Shown here: in pieces, positions 27,694 to 36,302 of the stretch
How positions within the stretch are numbered: the first letter of the stretch is position 1
Layout: every line of letters starts with the position of its first letter
Assembly (NCBI RefSeq): GCF_030413595.1
Contig: NZ_CP129238.1
Span: 2,356,001 to 2,420,000 of the forward strand
Length of the DNA: 64,000 bases
DNA from: Planococcus liqunii
GTDB taxonomy: Bacteria; Bacillota; Bacilli; Bacillales_A; Planococcaceae
Direction of reading: 5' to 3'
The notes under the pieces: model-generated
What the model was told of the DNA's origin: nothing
Database searches by the model: none
Seen by the model: the letters and a program-made list of their open reading frames with translations, nothing else
Made by a program: the position numbers and the translations under genes

Positions 27694-28444
27694 ATTCCCA
27701 CGTCTCCTTTTTTAATTCGACCATCAAATCTGTAAAGTTTTTTTCCTGCTCCACTTGGATTACTTGCCGTTTCATCAGTTCAAGTACGGACAGAAACGAT
27801 ACGACCAATACCGCTTTATCATTGGATGGAAACAATTCAGTGAAAGGCGTCCGCCCTTTTGCACCTTTCAGGCGGTTGACAATGGATGTCATTTGATCTT
27901 TAATAGAGACTTCCTGGCGAGCCACCCGGGCAGACAGCGGCGCTTTCAACTGCTTTCTGCGCATCATCTTTTGAAAAGCTCCCAGCATGTCATAGGCATT
28001 GACTTCCAGGTCCAGGCTGTCGTCAACCATAGCAGGCTGCAGGCCGGACAAGTCCATCGGAGCTTTTGTGAAAATAGCGGACCGGTTGGATTCCAGTTCT
28101 TTCAGCTTGATGGAAGCTTCTTTGTACTTCCGGTACTCGACCAAGCGGTTCACCAGTTCGTCGCGCGGATCCTGTTCCTCGAATTCATATTCGATGTCTT
28201 CAAGATCGCCTTCGTGGACCGGCAGCAGCATTTTGCTTTTGATCGCAAGGAGCGTCGCAGCCATGACCAAATACTCGCTCGCTTCGTTCAGTTCCAGAAC
28301 TTGCAGAGCCCGGATGTGTTCCATATACTGGGTAGTGATCTGAGAAACTGGAATATCGTAAATATCAATTTCCAAACGATGTATTAAATGCAATAATAAA
28401 TCAAGAGGACCTTCAAAAGCCTCTACTTTTACTTCATAAGACAT
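27671..28444 (-). CDS. scpA: Segregation and condensation protein ScpA
   Basis: Kleisin subunit that bridges SMC heads in chromosome condensation. The 257 residues begin with the kleisin signature VKVEAFEGPLDLLLHLI and include EYLVMAATLLAIKSKMLLP. ATG at 28442-28444 follows AGGTGGAG. Divergent from ypuF. Confidence 0.95.
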   Translation of the reverse strand: MSYEVKVEAFEGPLDLLLHLIHRLEIDIYDIPVSQITTQYMEHIRALQVLELNEASEYLVMAATLLAIKSKMLLPVHEGDLEDIEYEFEEQDPRDELVNRLVEYRKYKEASIKLKELESNRSAIFTKAPMDLSGLQPAMVDDSLDLEVNAYDMLGAFQKMMRRKQLKAPLSARVARQEVSIKDQMTSIVNRLKGAKGRTPFTELFPSNDKAVLVVSFLSVLELMKRQVIQVEQEKNFTDLMVELKKETWEYEDDSFE

Positions 28445-28582
28445 GATTCTCCACCTGACTTTAAATTTACTCAATCTTGCTGTTCGCCTCAAACAAGTCT
28501 ATACTTGTATCCGGTTAAACCCCCAGTAACGGATCTGCTGCGCAGCCTCCTACTGGCCTTAAAAGTCCGATTGGTTCAGCTA

Positions 28583-28614
28583 GCATTCTGCGGGGAAGGC
28601 GTCCGCATAATGCA
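28583..28614. repeat. Short hairpin resembling part of the REP-B repeat
   Basis: GCATTCTGCGG...CCGCATAATGC with GGCGTCCGC inside, similar to the 3' part of the 31.3-kb repeat. The 203-base scpA-ypuF gap holds otherwise only promoter sequence (TATAGT near 28630 on the plus strand). Confidence 0.35.
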
Positions 28615-28647
28615 GTTTCACTTTATTATAGTAGAAAGGGGATTAAA

Positions 28648-29154
28648 ATGCACCCACTCCATCATCCGCTTTTTATCCGATTTATCATACATTTCAACGA
28701 AGAACAGGATTATTTTGAATGCCACGAAGTAGGCGAGGAATACTGGAAAGCAGTTGCTCCGAAAAACAAATTACATCCTTTGACCGGCTGGATTCAGCTC
28801 GCTGTGGGCATGTACCATTGGCGCAGAAGCAATTATCCGGGGGCGCTCCGTTCATTTATCCGTTCTAAAGTCAAGCTTGCCAGCGGCGGTGAATGGGTGG
28901 AAGGATTTGACCAGGAACTGCTGATCAAAAACATTTCCAATGCAATTGAAGCAGTAACGGAACGCAAACCTTTCAGCCCTTTTCCTATTCCAGTGACTTC
29001 AAAAGAGCTGAAAAAAACCGTCAAGAATTACCATGCGGCCAACCCGACAGTGGACCAGGATCCTTATTACATCATGCACAAACATCGTCTGCGGGACCGC
29101 TCTTCCATCATCAATCTGCGGGAACAGCGCAAAAGAAGAAACCTGGAACTTTGA
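28648..29154 (+). CDS. ypuF: DUF309 protein (YpuF-like)
   Basis: A 168-residue protein with the DUF309 signature: HFNEEQDYFECHEVGEEYW then GWIQLAVGMYHWRRSNYPGA. AAAGGGG precedes the ATG. DUF309 proteins are small helical proteins of unknown function; the paired EC-H-E-E residues suggest a metal site. Located next to scpA as in B. subtilis, but transcribed away from it. Confidence 0.85.
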   Translation: MHPLHHPLFIRFIIHFNEEQDYFECHEVGEEYWKAVAPKNKLHPLTGWIQLAVGMYHWRRSNYPGALRSFIRSKVKLASGGEWVEGFDQELLIKNISNAIEAVTERKPFSPFPIPVTSKELKKTVKNYHAANPTVDQDPYYIMHKHRLRDRSSIINLREQRKRRNLEL

Positions 29155-29237
29155 GATAAAAGAAATGCCTTTTATTTCACTTTAAATCAGGTTCTCCCTA
29201 TACATAGATGCATGTGTGAAACTGATTTTATAGGCAA

Positions 29238-29280
29238 CACAAAAAGAAAGTGCGGCATATGCCTGCACTTTCTTTTTGTG
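29238..29280. terminator. Bidirectional terminator between ypuF and ribT
   Basis: A 16-base perfect stem CACAAAAAGAAAGTGC and its complement, with inner GGCATATGCC, so both strands end in T-rich sequence. Serves the convergent genes ypuF and ribT. Confidence 0.85.
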
Positions 29281-29290
29281 TTTGGTCCAT

Positions 29291-29665
29291 TTAAAACTGT
29301 TGTTTTCCTGTTTCTTTTTCCAATTCAGGACATTTTTGCAGGAAAGCTCTTGTTTCATCTGTTGAACGCATTTCTTTTCCTTGCATGAGTTGGCGGATTT
29401 TTTCAATCATGGCGTGGCCTATTCCTTCGCCCCGATGGGATGGATTCACCGAAATATGATGAATTGTGAAATAATGTTCGCTGACTTCCACACCCAGCAA
29501 TCCGACAAAGTCTTCGCCTTTTTTCCAAAGGTAAAGCTGCCAATCAGGGTTTTCATCGTATATGTGCATGGTTTGCTGAAGTTTTTTCAACTCACGCTCT
29601 TTTGGCATGAATGACAGCAGCCCCATTGCAATTTTTTCGAATGATTTCTTATATCTGAGTAGCAT
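29291..29665 (-). CDS. ribT: GNAT acetyltransferase RibT
   Basis: A 124-residue GNAT protein, the same length as B. subtilis RibT and starting with nearly the same RYKKSFEKIAMGLLSFMP. Acetyl-CoA site in HHISVNPSHRGEGIGHAMI. ATG at 29663-29665 follows GAGGG. RibT is the last gene of the riboflavin operon in B. subtilis; here the ribDEAH genes are absent beside it. Its substrate is not established. Confidence 0.9.
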   Translation of the reverse strand: MLLRYKKSFEKIAMGLLSFMPKERELKKLQQTMHIYDENPDWQLYLWKKGEDFVGLLGVEVSEHYFTIHHISVNPSHRGEGIGHAMIEKIRQLMQGKEMRSTDETRAFLQKCPELEKETGKQQF

Positions 29666-29744
29666 ATTCAATCCCTCATTTTCGTCTTTAAGCGGCTTTA
29701 ACCATCCTACTATAAACGTGCAAATAACTCAAGTTTGCCCGGAT

Positions 29745-29849
29745 TCATCCATTGATGACCGTGTCTGCAAAAAAGAGCCAATAGACGATTCCCCAACCGA
29801 GAGCCATCACTAAAAGAAGAATTAATAGGATAATATTGGTCTTTCTCAT
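29745..29849 (-). CDS. 34-residue single-pass membrane microprotein overlapping lysA
   Basis: The ORF reads MRKTNIILLILLLVM then ALGWGIVYWLFFADTVING: a short basic head and one long hydrophobic helix. Its ATG overlaps the lysA stop (ATGA), and GGTGG of the lysA 3' end can serve as ribosome site, so it would be translated by coupling. Stop at 29745-29747. It is unlike any protein I can name; the overlap and clean helix argue it is real, but this is inference. Confidence 0.6.
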   Translation of the reverse strand: MRKTNIILLILLLVMALGWGIVYWLFFADTVING

Positions 29850-31168
29850 TTGCTTTCCACCCGTTTTTTATAACTTAGATCATGTTTCACCAAATCGTGT
29901 AAAGTTTCGCGTTCGACAACCAGTTGATGGTCCCCGTTTTCAACAAAGACCACAGCAGGACGGGCAATGCGGTTGTAATTGCTGGCCATCGAATAACCAT
30001 ACGCGCCGGTACAGAATACGCTTAGAATATCGCCGGCTTCAACCGCTGGCAAATCGGCTTGCTCAATCAGCTTGTCCCCGGATTCACAGCATTTCCCTGC
30101 AATTGTGTACTGTTCCGTCGCCGCCTCGTTTGCCTTATTGGCAATCAGCGAACTGTATTTTGCCCCGTACAGCGCCGGACGGATGTTGTCAGACATCCCT
30201 CCGTCCACTGCCGCATATTTCCGGGTGCCTGGCACTTCTTTCATCGAACCGATTGTATATAAAGTAGTGCCGGCGTCGCCCACAAGCGAGCGGCCTGGTT
30301 CGATCCAGATTTCAGGAACCGGATAATCAGCGGCAGCAGATGTCCCTTTGACTGCCTGAATCATTTCTTTGACATATACCGCAGGTTCAAGCGGTTCGTC
30401 TTGTTCTGTATAGCGGATGCCGAAGCCTCCACCCAAGTTCAAAACCGGGCATGAAAAATCGAATTCGTTTTTCCAAGCACTCATTTTGCCGACCAATTTT
30501 TCAGCTGCTAAACGGAACGCGGCCGTATCAAAAATCTGGGAGCCGATGTGACAGTGAAGCCCCAAAAGATTTAGAAATTCGTGCTGATAAGTCTCCTGGA
30601 ACGCTCGGTCTGCCTGTCCGTTGTTCAAATCAAACCCGAACTTTGAATCTTCCTGGCCGGTCGTAATGTAATCATGCGTATGGGCTTCTATCCCTGGAGT
30701 TACACGCAGCAAGACATTCATCGGTTTTTTCAATTGTTCCGAAAGGTTTTTCAGCAATTCGATTTCATAGAAATTATCGACGACGATACAGCCGATTTCT
30801 TCTTCGAAAGCCATGCGAAGTTCAGCTTCGCTTTTGTTGTTGCCATGAAAATGGATTTTTTCTTTTGGAAACCCGGACTGAATTGCGGTATACAATTCTC
30901 CAGCCGAAACGACATCCAGCGATAAGTTTTCTTCTGCAGCCACCTGGTAAATGGCAATGCTTGAAAATGCTTTGCTGGCATAAGCCACTTGATAAGCAAT
31001 GCTTTCTTCTTCAAAAGTTTTCTGGAACGCTTTTGCCCGTTCCCGGAACAATTGTATGTCGTATACATAAAGCGGAGTGCCGTATTCTTTGGCCAGTTCA
31101 ACCGAATCCGTTCCGCCAATTGTCAAATGCCCTTGTTCGTTGATAGTTTGAGTGCCGTATAAATGCAT
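29846..31168 (-). CDS. lysA: Diaminopimelate decarboxylase
   Basis: PLP enzyme of fold III that makes lysine from meso-diaminopimelate. The PLP lysine lies in VAYASKAFSS, and HCHIGSQI, LNLGGGFG and EPGRSLVG are present; the C-terminal CESGDKL supplies the active-site Cys. 440 residues. ATG with AGGAGGG upstream. In B. subtilis spoVAF precedes lysA; here a repeat and pdp do. Confidence 0.96.
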   Translation of the reverse strand: MHLYGTQTINEQGHLTIGGTDSVELAKEYGTPLYVYDIQLFRERAKAFQKTFEEESIAYQVAYASKAFSSIAIYQVAAEENLSLDVVSAGELYTAIQSGFPKEKIHFHGNNKSEAELRMAFEEEIGCIVVDNFYEIELLKNLSEQLKKPMNVLLRVTPGIEAHTHDYITTGQEDSKFGFDLNNGQADRAFQETYQHEFLNLLGLHCHIGSQIFDTAAFRLAAEKLVGKMSAWKNEFDFSCPVLNLGGGFGIRYTEQDEPLEPAVYVKEMIQAVKGTSAAADYPVPEIWIEPGRSLVGDAGTTLYTIGSMKEVPGTRKYAAVDGGMSDNIRPALYGAKYSSLIANKANEAATEQYTIAGKCCESGDKLIEQADLPAVEAGDILSVFCTGAYGYSMASNYNRIARPAVVFVENGDHQLVVERETLHDLVKHDLSYKKRVESK

Positions 31169-31249
31169 GCTATCCCTCCTGTTATATGCGAACTGAAAGT
31201 CTCATTATATAAGTTAAACTAATAATCTCTGTATGTCGATATTCCGCAA

Positions 31250-31495
31250 AACAACTCCGTTGAAAACATATGTTCCTGTTTCTGCATCGCTTCGCTAGCT
31301 TCGAAACATGAAAGAGCGTTGCATCGCTGCGCTAGCTTCGTCGCAAGCGAGCTGTGCAAGTTACCTTAGCACAACTCGCTTCCTGCGGGAATAGAGGGCC
31401 AGGTGAGACCCCGCAGGGAGTGCGGCGACTGAGGAGGCTCACGGTCCTCCCGCGGAAAGCGTCCGCCTGGAGCGATTTCATCAACATCTAATTTA
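31250..31495. repeat. REP-B intergenic repeat with nested palindromes
   Basis: GC-rich, largely self-complementary sequence: two direct GCATCGCT(T/G)CGCTAGCTTCG units (about 31284 and 31322), then CGCTTCCTGCGGG...GGCCAGGTGAGACCCCGCAGG...GAGGAGGCTCACGG...CCCGCGGAAAGCG. The outer ends CGCTTCCTGCGGG and CCCGCGGAAAGCG pair. Similar elements are widespread between genes in Bacillaceae and Planococcaceae (recollection). Fills the lysA-pdp gap. Confidence 0.65.
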
Positions 31496-31513
31496 TTGAT
31501 TCAACTTATATAC

Positions 31514-31544
31514 AAAAAAACTTGCTGAGAATAATCTCAGCAAG
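31514..31544 (-). terminator. Terminator of drm-pdp
   Basis: Minus-strand stem CTTGCTGAGA / TCTCAGCAAG with 4-base loop and seven T, directly after the pdp stop. Confidence 0.85.
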
Positions 31545-31549
31545 GCTTT

Positions 31550-32854
31550 TTAATCGGTAATCAGCGCAGAAATCAGCTGTACTTTATCAACCGGTTCGCT
31601 TGAATATTCTATGCTATTATATAACATCTTCATGCATTCTGCGAGTTCTTCTGTGTTCGAATAAATGGTGGCGATCGATTCGCCTTTTTCGACACGGTCG
31701 CCGACTTTCTTGTTCAAGACGATGCCGACAGCCAAATCGATTTCCGATTCTTTTGTTGCACGTCCTGCTCCAAGCACCATCGCCGCAGTTCCGATTTCAT
31801 CCGCTTCCATGAAGGAAATATAGCCGTCCTGCTCAGAAGGGACTTCCGTCACAAATTTCGCTTGCGGCAACAGGTTGACATCATCCACTACAGCAGGGTT
31901 GCCGCCTTGGGCTTCAATAAATTGCTTCATTACTTGGAGCGCTTTGCCGTTGGCAATTACTTCTTCCAGCATGGCACGCGCTTCTTCCAAAGTTTCTGCT
32001 TTGCCGCCGACTACAACCATCTGGCTTCCAAGGACCAGGCATAGCTCTGTCAAGTCTTCAGGGCCTTTGCCTTGCAGCGTTTCAATGGCTTCTTTCACTT
32101 CCAATGCGTTGCCGATAGCAAATCCAAGCGGCTGGCTCATATCGGAAATGATGGCCATTGTTTTGCGGCCTGTCGAGTTGCCGATGCCGACCATGGCATG
32201 CGCCAATTCTCTCGCATCTTCTTCTGTCTTCATGAATGCGCCTTCGCCTGTTTTCACATCCAGCACGATGGCATCTGCTCCAGCAGCAATTTTTTTGCTC
32301 ATGATCGAACTTGCAATCAAAGGAATGCTGTTGACTGTCGCTGTTACATCACGCAGTGCATATAATTTCTTGTCAGCCGGCGTCAAGTTTCCGCTTTGCC
32401 CGACAACAGCCAATTTAATATCGTTGACTTGCTTGATAAATTCTTCAGAAGTGATTTCTACATGGAATCCTTCAATTGCTTCGAGTTTATCAATCGTTCC
32501 GCCGGTATGGCCAAGCCCGCGTCCACTCATTTTGGCAACGGGGACGCCGCAAGCGGCAACAAGCGGCCCAAGAACCAAGGTCGTCGTATCGCCGACGCCG
32601 CCAGTTGAATGCTTATCAACTTTAATGCCGTCAATCGCGGACAAGTCGATTTGGTCGCCTGAATTCGCCATGGCAATCGTCAAATCGGCACGTTCACGTT
32701 CTGTCATATTTTTAAAGTAAACCGCCATCAAAAATGCACTCATTTGATAATCAGCGATTTCGCCTTTTGTGTAGCCTGTAACGATAAATTGAATCTCTTC
32801 AGTAGAAAGTTCAAAACCGTCTCTTTTCTTTTCAATCAAGTCGACCATTCTCAT
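31550..32854 (-). CDS. pdp: Pyrimidine-nucleoside phosphorylase
   Basis: Cleaves uridine, deoxyuridine and thymidine with phosphate. 434 residues with the phosphate-site motif [14 protein letters not shown] and the family signature [18 protein letters not shown]. Located 17 bases after drm, so one pentose-phosphate salvage operon. The purine-nucleoside phosphorylase gene that lies between drm and pdp in B. subtilis is missing here. Confidence 0.95.
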   Translation of the reverse strand: MRMVDLIEKKRDGFELSTEEIQFIVTGYTKGEIADYQMSAFLMAVYFKNMTERERADLTIAMANSGDQIDLSAIDGIKVDKHSTGGVGDTTTLVLGPLVAACGVPVAKMSGRGLGHTGGTIDKLEAIEGFHVEITSEEFIKQVNDIKLAVVGQSGNLTPADKKLYALRDVTATVNSIPLIASSIMSKKIAAGADAIVLDVKTGEGAFMKTEEDARELAHAMVGIGNSTGRKTMAIISDMSQPLGFAIGNALEVKEAIETLQGKGPEDLTELCLVLGSQMVVVGGKAETLEEARAMLEEVIANGKALQVMKQFIEAQGGNPAVVDDVNLLPQAKFVTEVPSEQDGYISFMEADEIGTAAMVLGAGRATKESEIDLAVGIVLNKKVGDRVEKGESIATIYSNTEELAECMKMLYNSIEYSSEPVDKVQLISALITD

Positions 32855-32871
32855 GGAATACTACCGCCTTT

Positions 32872-34056
32872 TTAGTTTAGTTTAGTCAAAATGCTGTTGC
32901 CGAATTTTGGCATCGGAGCAGAGAAATTGTCTGCAATTGTCGCACCAATATCTGCGAATGTTTTGCCAAGTGCCAGCTCCTGTCCCCCATTGAAACGAGG
33001 AGAGTAAGCAAGCAGCGGCACGTATTCACGTGTATGGTCAGTCCCTGGGAAAGTCGGATCGTTGCCATGGTCTGCTGTGATGATCAATAAATCATCTTCC
33101 GTCAAACGGTCCAACACTTCGGGCAATCTGCGGTCAAACGCTTCGAGTGCTTCTGCATAGCCTTGAGGATCTCTGCGATGGCCATATAGCGCATCGAAAT
33201 CGACCAAGTTCAGGAAGCTCATGCCGTTAAAGTCTTCACCGGCCACTTGGACCAGTTTGTCCATGCCGTCCATATTGTCTTTTGTACGAAGCGCTTTTGT
33301 CACGCCTTCGCCGTTGTAGATGTCATTGATTTTTCCGATGGCAATCACGTCTTTATTAATATCTTTCAATTCGTTCATCACAGTGCGGTCAAACGGTTTC
33401 AATGCATAGTCGTGGCGATTTGATGTCCGTTTGAACGCGCCTTCTTCACCCAGGAAAGGACGTGCAATGACCCGGCCCACGAGAAATTCCGGAGACAGCG
33501 TCAATTCGCGTGCAATTTCACAAATTTTATAAAGCTCTTCCAATGGGACAATTTCTTCGTGCGCAGCAATCTGCAAAACCGGATCGGCAGACGTATAAAC
33601 AATGATTGCGCCTGTTTCCATATGCTCTTTGCCCAGTTCATCCAAAATTTCTGTGCCGCTTGCCGGTTTGTTGCCGATCACTTTGCGGCCTGTGCGCTCT
33701 TCAAGCTGCTGGATCAATTTTTGCGGGAAGCCTTCCGGATAAACTTTGAATGGTGTATCGATGTTCAAACCCATGATTTCCCAGTGGCCAGTCATCGTAT
33801 CTTTGCCGACTGACGCTTCCTGCAGTTTTCCGTAGTAGGCTGCCGGTTGATCAGCTGGCGTAAGCCCTTTCACAGGAACGATGTTGGCCAGGCCAAGTCT
33901 TTCCATATTCGGCATATGGAGTCCGCCGACCGCCTCTGCAATATGTCCAAGTGTGTCAGAGCCTGTATCTCCAAATGCTGCAGCATCCGGAGCTTCGCCA
34001 ATGCCGACTGAATCCAGAACGATTAAATGTATACGGTTAAAAACTTTATTTGACAT
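32872..34056 (-). CDS. drm: Phosphopentomutase
   Basis: Metal-dependent mutase interconverting (deoxy)ribose 1- and 5-phosphate. 394 residues of the alkaline-phosphatase superfamily: [15 protein letters not shown] with metal Asp at the start and [20 protein letters not shown] at the end; the threonine nucleophile lies in [11 protein letters not shown]. First gene of the operon; AAGGAGG upstream. Confidence 0.96.
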   Translation of the reverse strand: MSNKVFNRIHLIVLDSVGIGEAPDAAAFGDTGSDTLGHIAEAVGGLHMPNMERLGLANIVPVKGLTPADQPAAYYGKLQEASVGKDTMTGHWEIMGLNIDTPFKVYPEGFPQKLIQQLEERTGRKVIGNKPASGTEILDELGKEHMETGAIIVYTSADPVLQIAAHEEIVPLEELYKICEIARELTLSPEFLVGRVIARPFLGEEGAFKRTSNRHDYALKPFDRTVMNELKDINKDVIAIGKINDIYNGEGVTKALRTKDNMDGMDKLVQVAGEDFNGMSFLNLVDFDALYGHRRDPQGYAEALEAFDRRLPEVLDRLTEDDLLIITADHGNDPTFPGTDHTREYVPLLAYSPRFNGGQELALGKTFADIGATIADNFSAPMPKFGNSILTKLN

Positions 34057-34130
34057 GTAATTTCCTCCTTATTTACCATCCTATATTAACACAAAAGCAC
34101 TCAATGTCAGAAGTCTGACCTCATTTTTAA

Positions 34131-35033
34131 TTAAGCACGTGGATGAAATTGTGAATAAACATCCTTCAGTCTTGTTTTGCTGACGTGGGTATAGATCTGA
34201 GTGGTTGAAATATCTGCGTGCCCGAGCATTTCCTGGACAGCCCGGAGATCTGCCCCGTTTTCAATCAAGTGCGTAGCAAACGAATGCCGCAGTGTATGCG
34301 GCGTCAATTCTCTTTGGATGCCGGCTTTTTGGGCATGCTGCTTGAGCAGCTTCCAAAAACCTTGGCGAGTCAGCCGTTTCCCCCGCTGGTTGATAAAAAG
34401 GGAATCGGTTTTGGTTTCGGGTTTCGCCAGTTCGGCTCTGGCATTTTCCAAATATGTTCTACACGCGGCAAGCGCCGTTTTTCCAAGTGGAATAATGCGT
34501 TCTTTTCCGCCTTTGCCGTAGCATTTTACAAAACCCATCGTCAAGTTGACGTCTTCGATATTCAGATTGATGCATTCACTGACCCGCATTCCGCTTGCAT
34601 AAAGCAGTTCCAGCATGGCCCGGTCTCTTAAGCCATTCGCTTTGTTTTCAGCAGGCGCCTGCATCAGTGCATCCACTTCCTCAATCGACAAGATATTCGG
34701 CAGTTTCTTCTCCATCTGGGGCATTTCCAAATGGACGGTCGGGTCATTGTCTACTACTCTTTCCCTAATCAGGAATTGATGAAACGACCGGATCGAAGAG
34801 ATGTGCCGTGCGACGGTCCGAGGGGTTTTTGTAGTTTCTTTCAAGTGGCGCAAGTGATTCAATATATGTACCCTCTCCACTTTGCGCAAAGAATCCAGCT
34901 GCTCCACTTCTTTTAAATACTGCAAATAACTTTTCAAATCGCGTTCATAAGATGTCAAGGTATTCGAAGCAAGCTGCCGCTCTACCCGCAGAAAATGCAG
35001 ATAGTCATCCAATGCATCTTTTGCATATTTCAT
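34131..35033 (-). CDS. xerD: Site-specific tyrosine recombinase XerD
   Basis: 300-residue recombinase that resolves chromosome dimers at dif with XerC. N-terminal SAM-like core-binding domain (1-90), catalytic domain with Arg in ASGMRVSE, HTLRHSFATHL, GHADISTTQIYTHV (Tyr nucleophile). Position between drm and fur matches ripX/xerD of B. subtilis. Confidence 0.95.
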   Translation of the reverse strand: MKYAKDALDDYLHFLRVERQLASNTLTSYERDLKSYLQYLKEVEQLDSLRKVERVHILNHLRHLKETTKTPRTVARHISSIRSFHQFLIRERVVDNDPTVHLEMPQMEKKLPNILSIEEVDALMQAPAENKANGLRDRAMLELLYASGMRVSECINLNIEDVNLTMGFVKCYGKGGKERIIPLGKTALAACRTYLENARAELAKPETKTDSLFINQRGKRLTRQGFWKLLKQHAQKAGIQRELTPHTLRHSFATHLIENGADLRAVQEMLGHADISTTQIYTHVSKTRLKDVYSQFHPRA

Positions 35034-35058
35034 CGTAATCCCTCCATTTCGAGAAATA

Positions 35059-35098
35059 GAAAAGGAAGGCGACCTTTAGTTGGCCATCCTTCCTTTTC
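35059..35098 (-). terminator. Terminator of fur
   Basis: Minus-strand stem GAAAAGGAAGG / CCTTCCTTTTC with further internal pairing, ending in TTTTCTATTT, 8 bases after the fur stop. Confidence 0.75.
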
Positions 35099-35105
35099 TC
35101 ACCAA

Positions 35106-35567
35106 TCATTCCGTTGGATTTTGTGAGTTGCGGTCCTGGCAGCGCCAGCAAATGCCATGAAAAGTAAGACGGTGGTCTTTAATTTGGAAATTCCATCGTT
35201 TTTCAACGACCGATTCCACATCTTCAAGCAAATCTTCCTGTATTTCGTCCACTGCTCCGCACTCTATGCATACTAAATGATGATGGAAATGGGCTGCGCC
35301 TTCCTGGCGCAAATCATAGCGTGATACTCCATCACCAAAATTAATTTTATCGACGATTTTTAATTCTGTTAATAACTCCAAGGTCCGATACACTGTGGCC
35401 AATCCAATTTCCGGTGCAATGTCTTTCACCAACAGGTAAACGTCTTCAGCACTTAAATGGTCTTCTTCATGGTCTAACAAGATTCGGACAGTCGCTTCAC
35501 GCTGTGGCGTCAATTTATAACTTGCTGCATGCAGCTGCTTTTTGATTCGGTCAATTCTGGTTTCCAT
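35106..35567 (-). CDS. fur: Ferric uptake regulator Fur
   Basis: 153-residue iron-dependent repressor nearly identical to B. subtilis Fur across the DNA-binding half (SYKLTPQREATVR, IGLATVYRTLELL). Metal sites HFHHHLVC, the CxxC pair CIECG and the C-terminal CWRCQ are present. ATG with GGGGGAGGG upstream. A likely promoter and a PerR-like box lie upstream. spoIIM, its neighbour in B. subtilis, is absent. Confidence 0.96.
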   Translation of the reverse strand: METRIDRIKKQLHAASYKLTPQREATVRILLDHEEDHLSAEDVYLLVKDIAPEIGLATVYRTLELLTELKIVDKINFGDGVSRYDLRQEGAAHFHHHLVCIECGAVDEIQEDLLEDVESVVEKRWNFQIKDHRLTFHGICWRCQDRNSQNPTE

Positions 35568-35593
35568 GCGACGCCCTCCCCCAAACTGACTTC

Positions 35594-35623
35594 ATTATAT
35601 CAAAAGTCGGTTCTCATTTACAA
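35594..35623 (-). promoter_or_regulatory. Probable sigma-A promoter of fur
   Basis: TTGTAA (35618-35623) and TATAAT (35594-35599) on the minus strand with an 18-base spacer, 27 bases upstream of the start codon. Confidence 0.6.
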
Positions 35624-35642
35624 GATATATAACCATTCTTTC

Positions 35643-35657
35643 TTTAGAATGATTATA
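35643..35657. promoter_or_regulatory. PerR-box-like palindrome upstream of fur
   Basis: TTAGAATGATTATAA differs at one base from the Per box TTATAATNATTATAA. fur is a PerR target in B. subtilis. It lies about 20 bases upstream of the -35 element, further away than usual, so regulation here is a guess. Confidence 0.45.
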
Positions 35658-35670
35658 AACTAGAGGGCGT

Positions 35671-36222
35671 TTAATTCTCAATTGCCAGCTTTTGCTTTGC
35701 CCATAATACGGCAAAGGCCGTTTTCGCATCATAAATCCGGTTGTCTTTCATCATCTGCTCCGCTTCTTCTATTGACACTTCCATCAGTTCGACAAATTCA
35801 TCGTCATCCAGCACTGCACCTGAAGTGGCTTTGCTTAAGCCCTCCGCTGCGTAAAGATGAATGATTTCATCGGCAAATCCAGGCGAAGTCGAAAAAGATT
35901 GGATCAAGTCGAGTTTTTCGGCCGTATAGCCCGTTTCTTCCTCCAGTTCCCGCAGCGCAGTAACTTCCGGGGCTTCCCCTTTTTCGATTTTGCCGGCAGG
36001 TATTTCTACGATGGTGCGTTCCAATGCTTTTCGGTACTGCTCCACTAGGATGATCTTATTGTCCGGTGTAAGAGCTACTAATGCAACCGCTCCGGGATGT
36101 TCCACCAATTCACGTTTGGACGTGTTGCCGTTTGGCAGGCTTACTTCGTCCACTTTCAAGTTGATGATTTTGCCTTCGTAAATCCGGTTGGAGCTGATTG
36201 TCTTTTCTTCAAATTTTTTCAT
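35671..36222 (-). CDS. nudF: ADP-ribose pyrophosphatase (Nudix)
   Basis: 183-residue Nudix hydrolase with the box GKIEKGEAPEVTALRELEEETGY and the ADP-ribose-type N-terminal strand-exchange region. Cleaves ADP-ribose to AMP and ribose 5-phosphate. Divergent from yqkF as in the nudF-yqkF neighbourhood of B. subtilis. AGAGGA upstream of the ATG. Confidence 0.93.
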   Translation of the reverse strand: MKKFEEKTISSNRIYEGKIINLKVDEVSLPNGNTSKRELVEHPGAVALVALTPDNKIILVEQYRKALERTIVEIPAGKIEKGEAPEVTALRELEEETGYTAEKLDLIQSFSTSPGFADEIIHLYAAEGLSKATSGAVLDDDEFVELMEVSIEEAEQMMKDNRIYDAKTAFAVLWAKQKLAIEN

Positions 36223-36302
36223 CAGAATCCTCTTTTCATTTGTGATTTCTCTACCGCAAAGTATACCATAAGAGAAACAACATACTAAAATGAGGTGGAA
36301 TG

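Noticed and set aside
31250..31495. Possible small RNA or riboswitch upstream of lysA or pdp
   Set aside because: No lysine-riboswitch blocks are present; the sequence fits a dispersed palindromic repeat, and it lies downstream of pdp and more than 70 bases before the lysA start.
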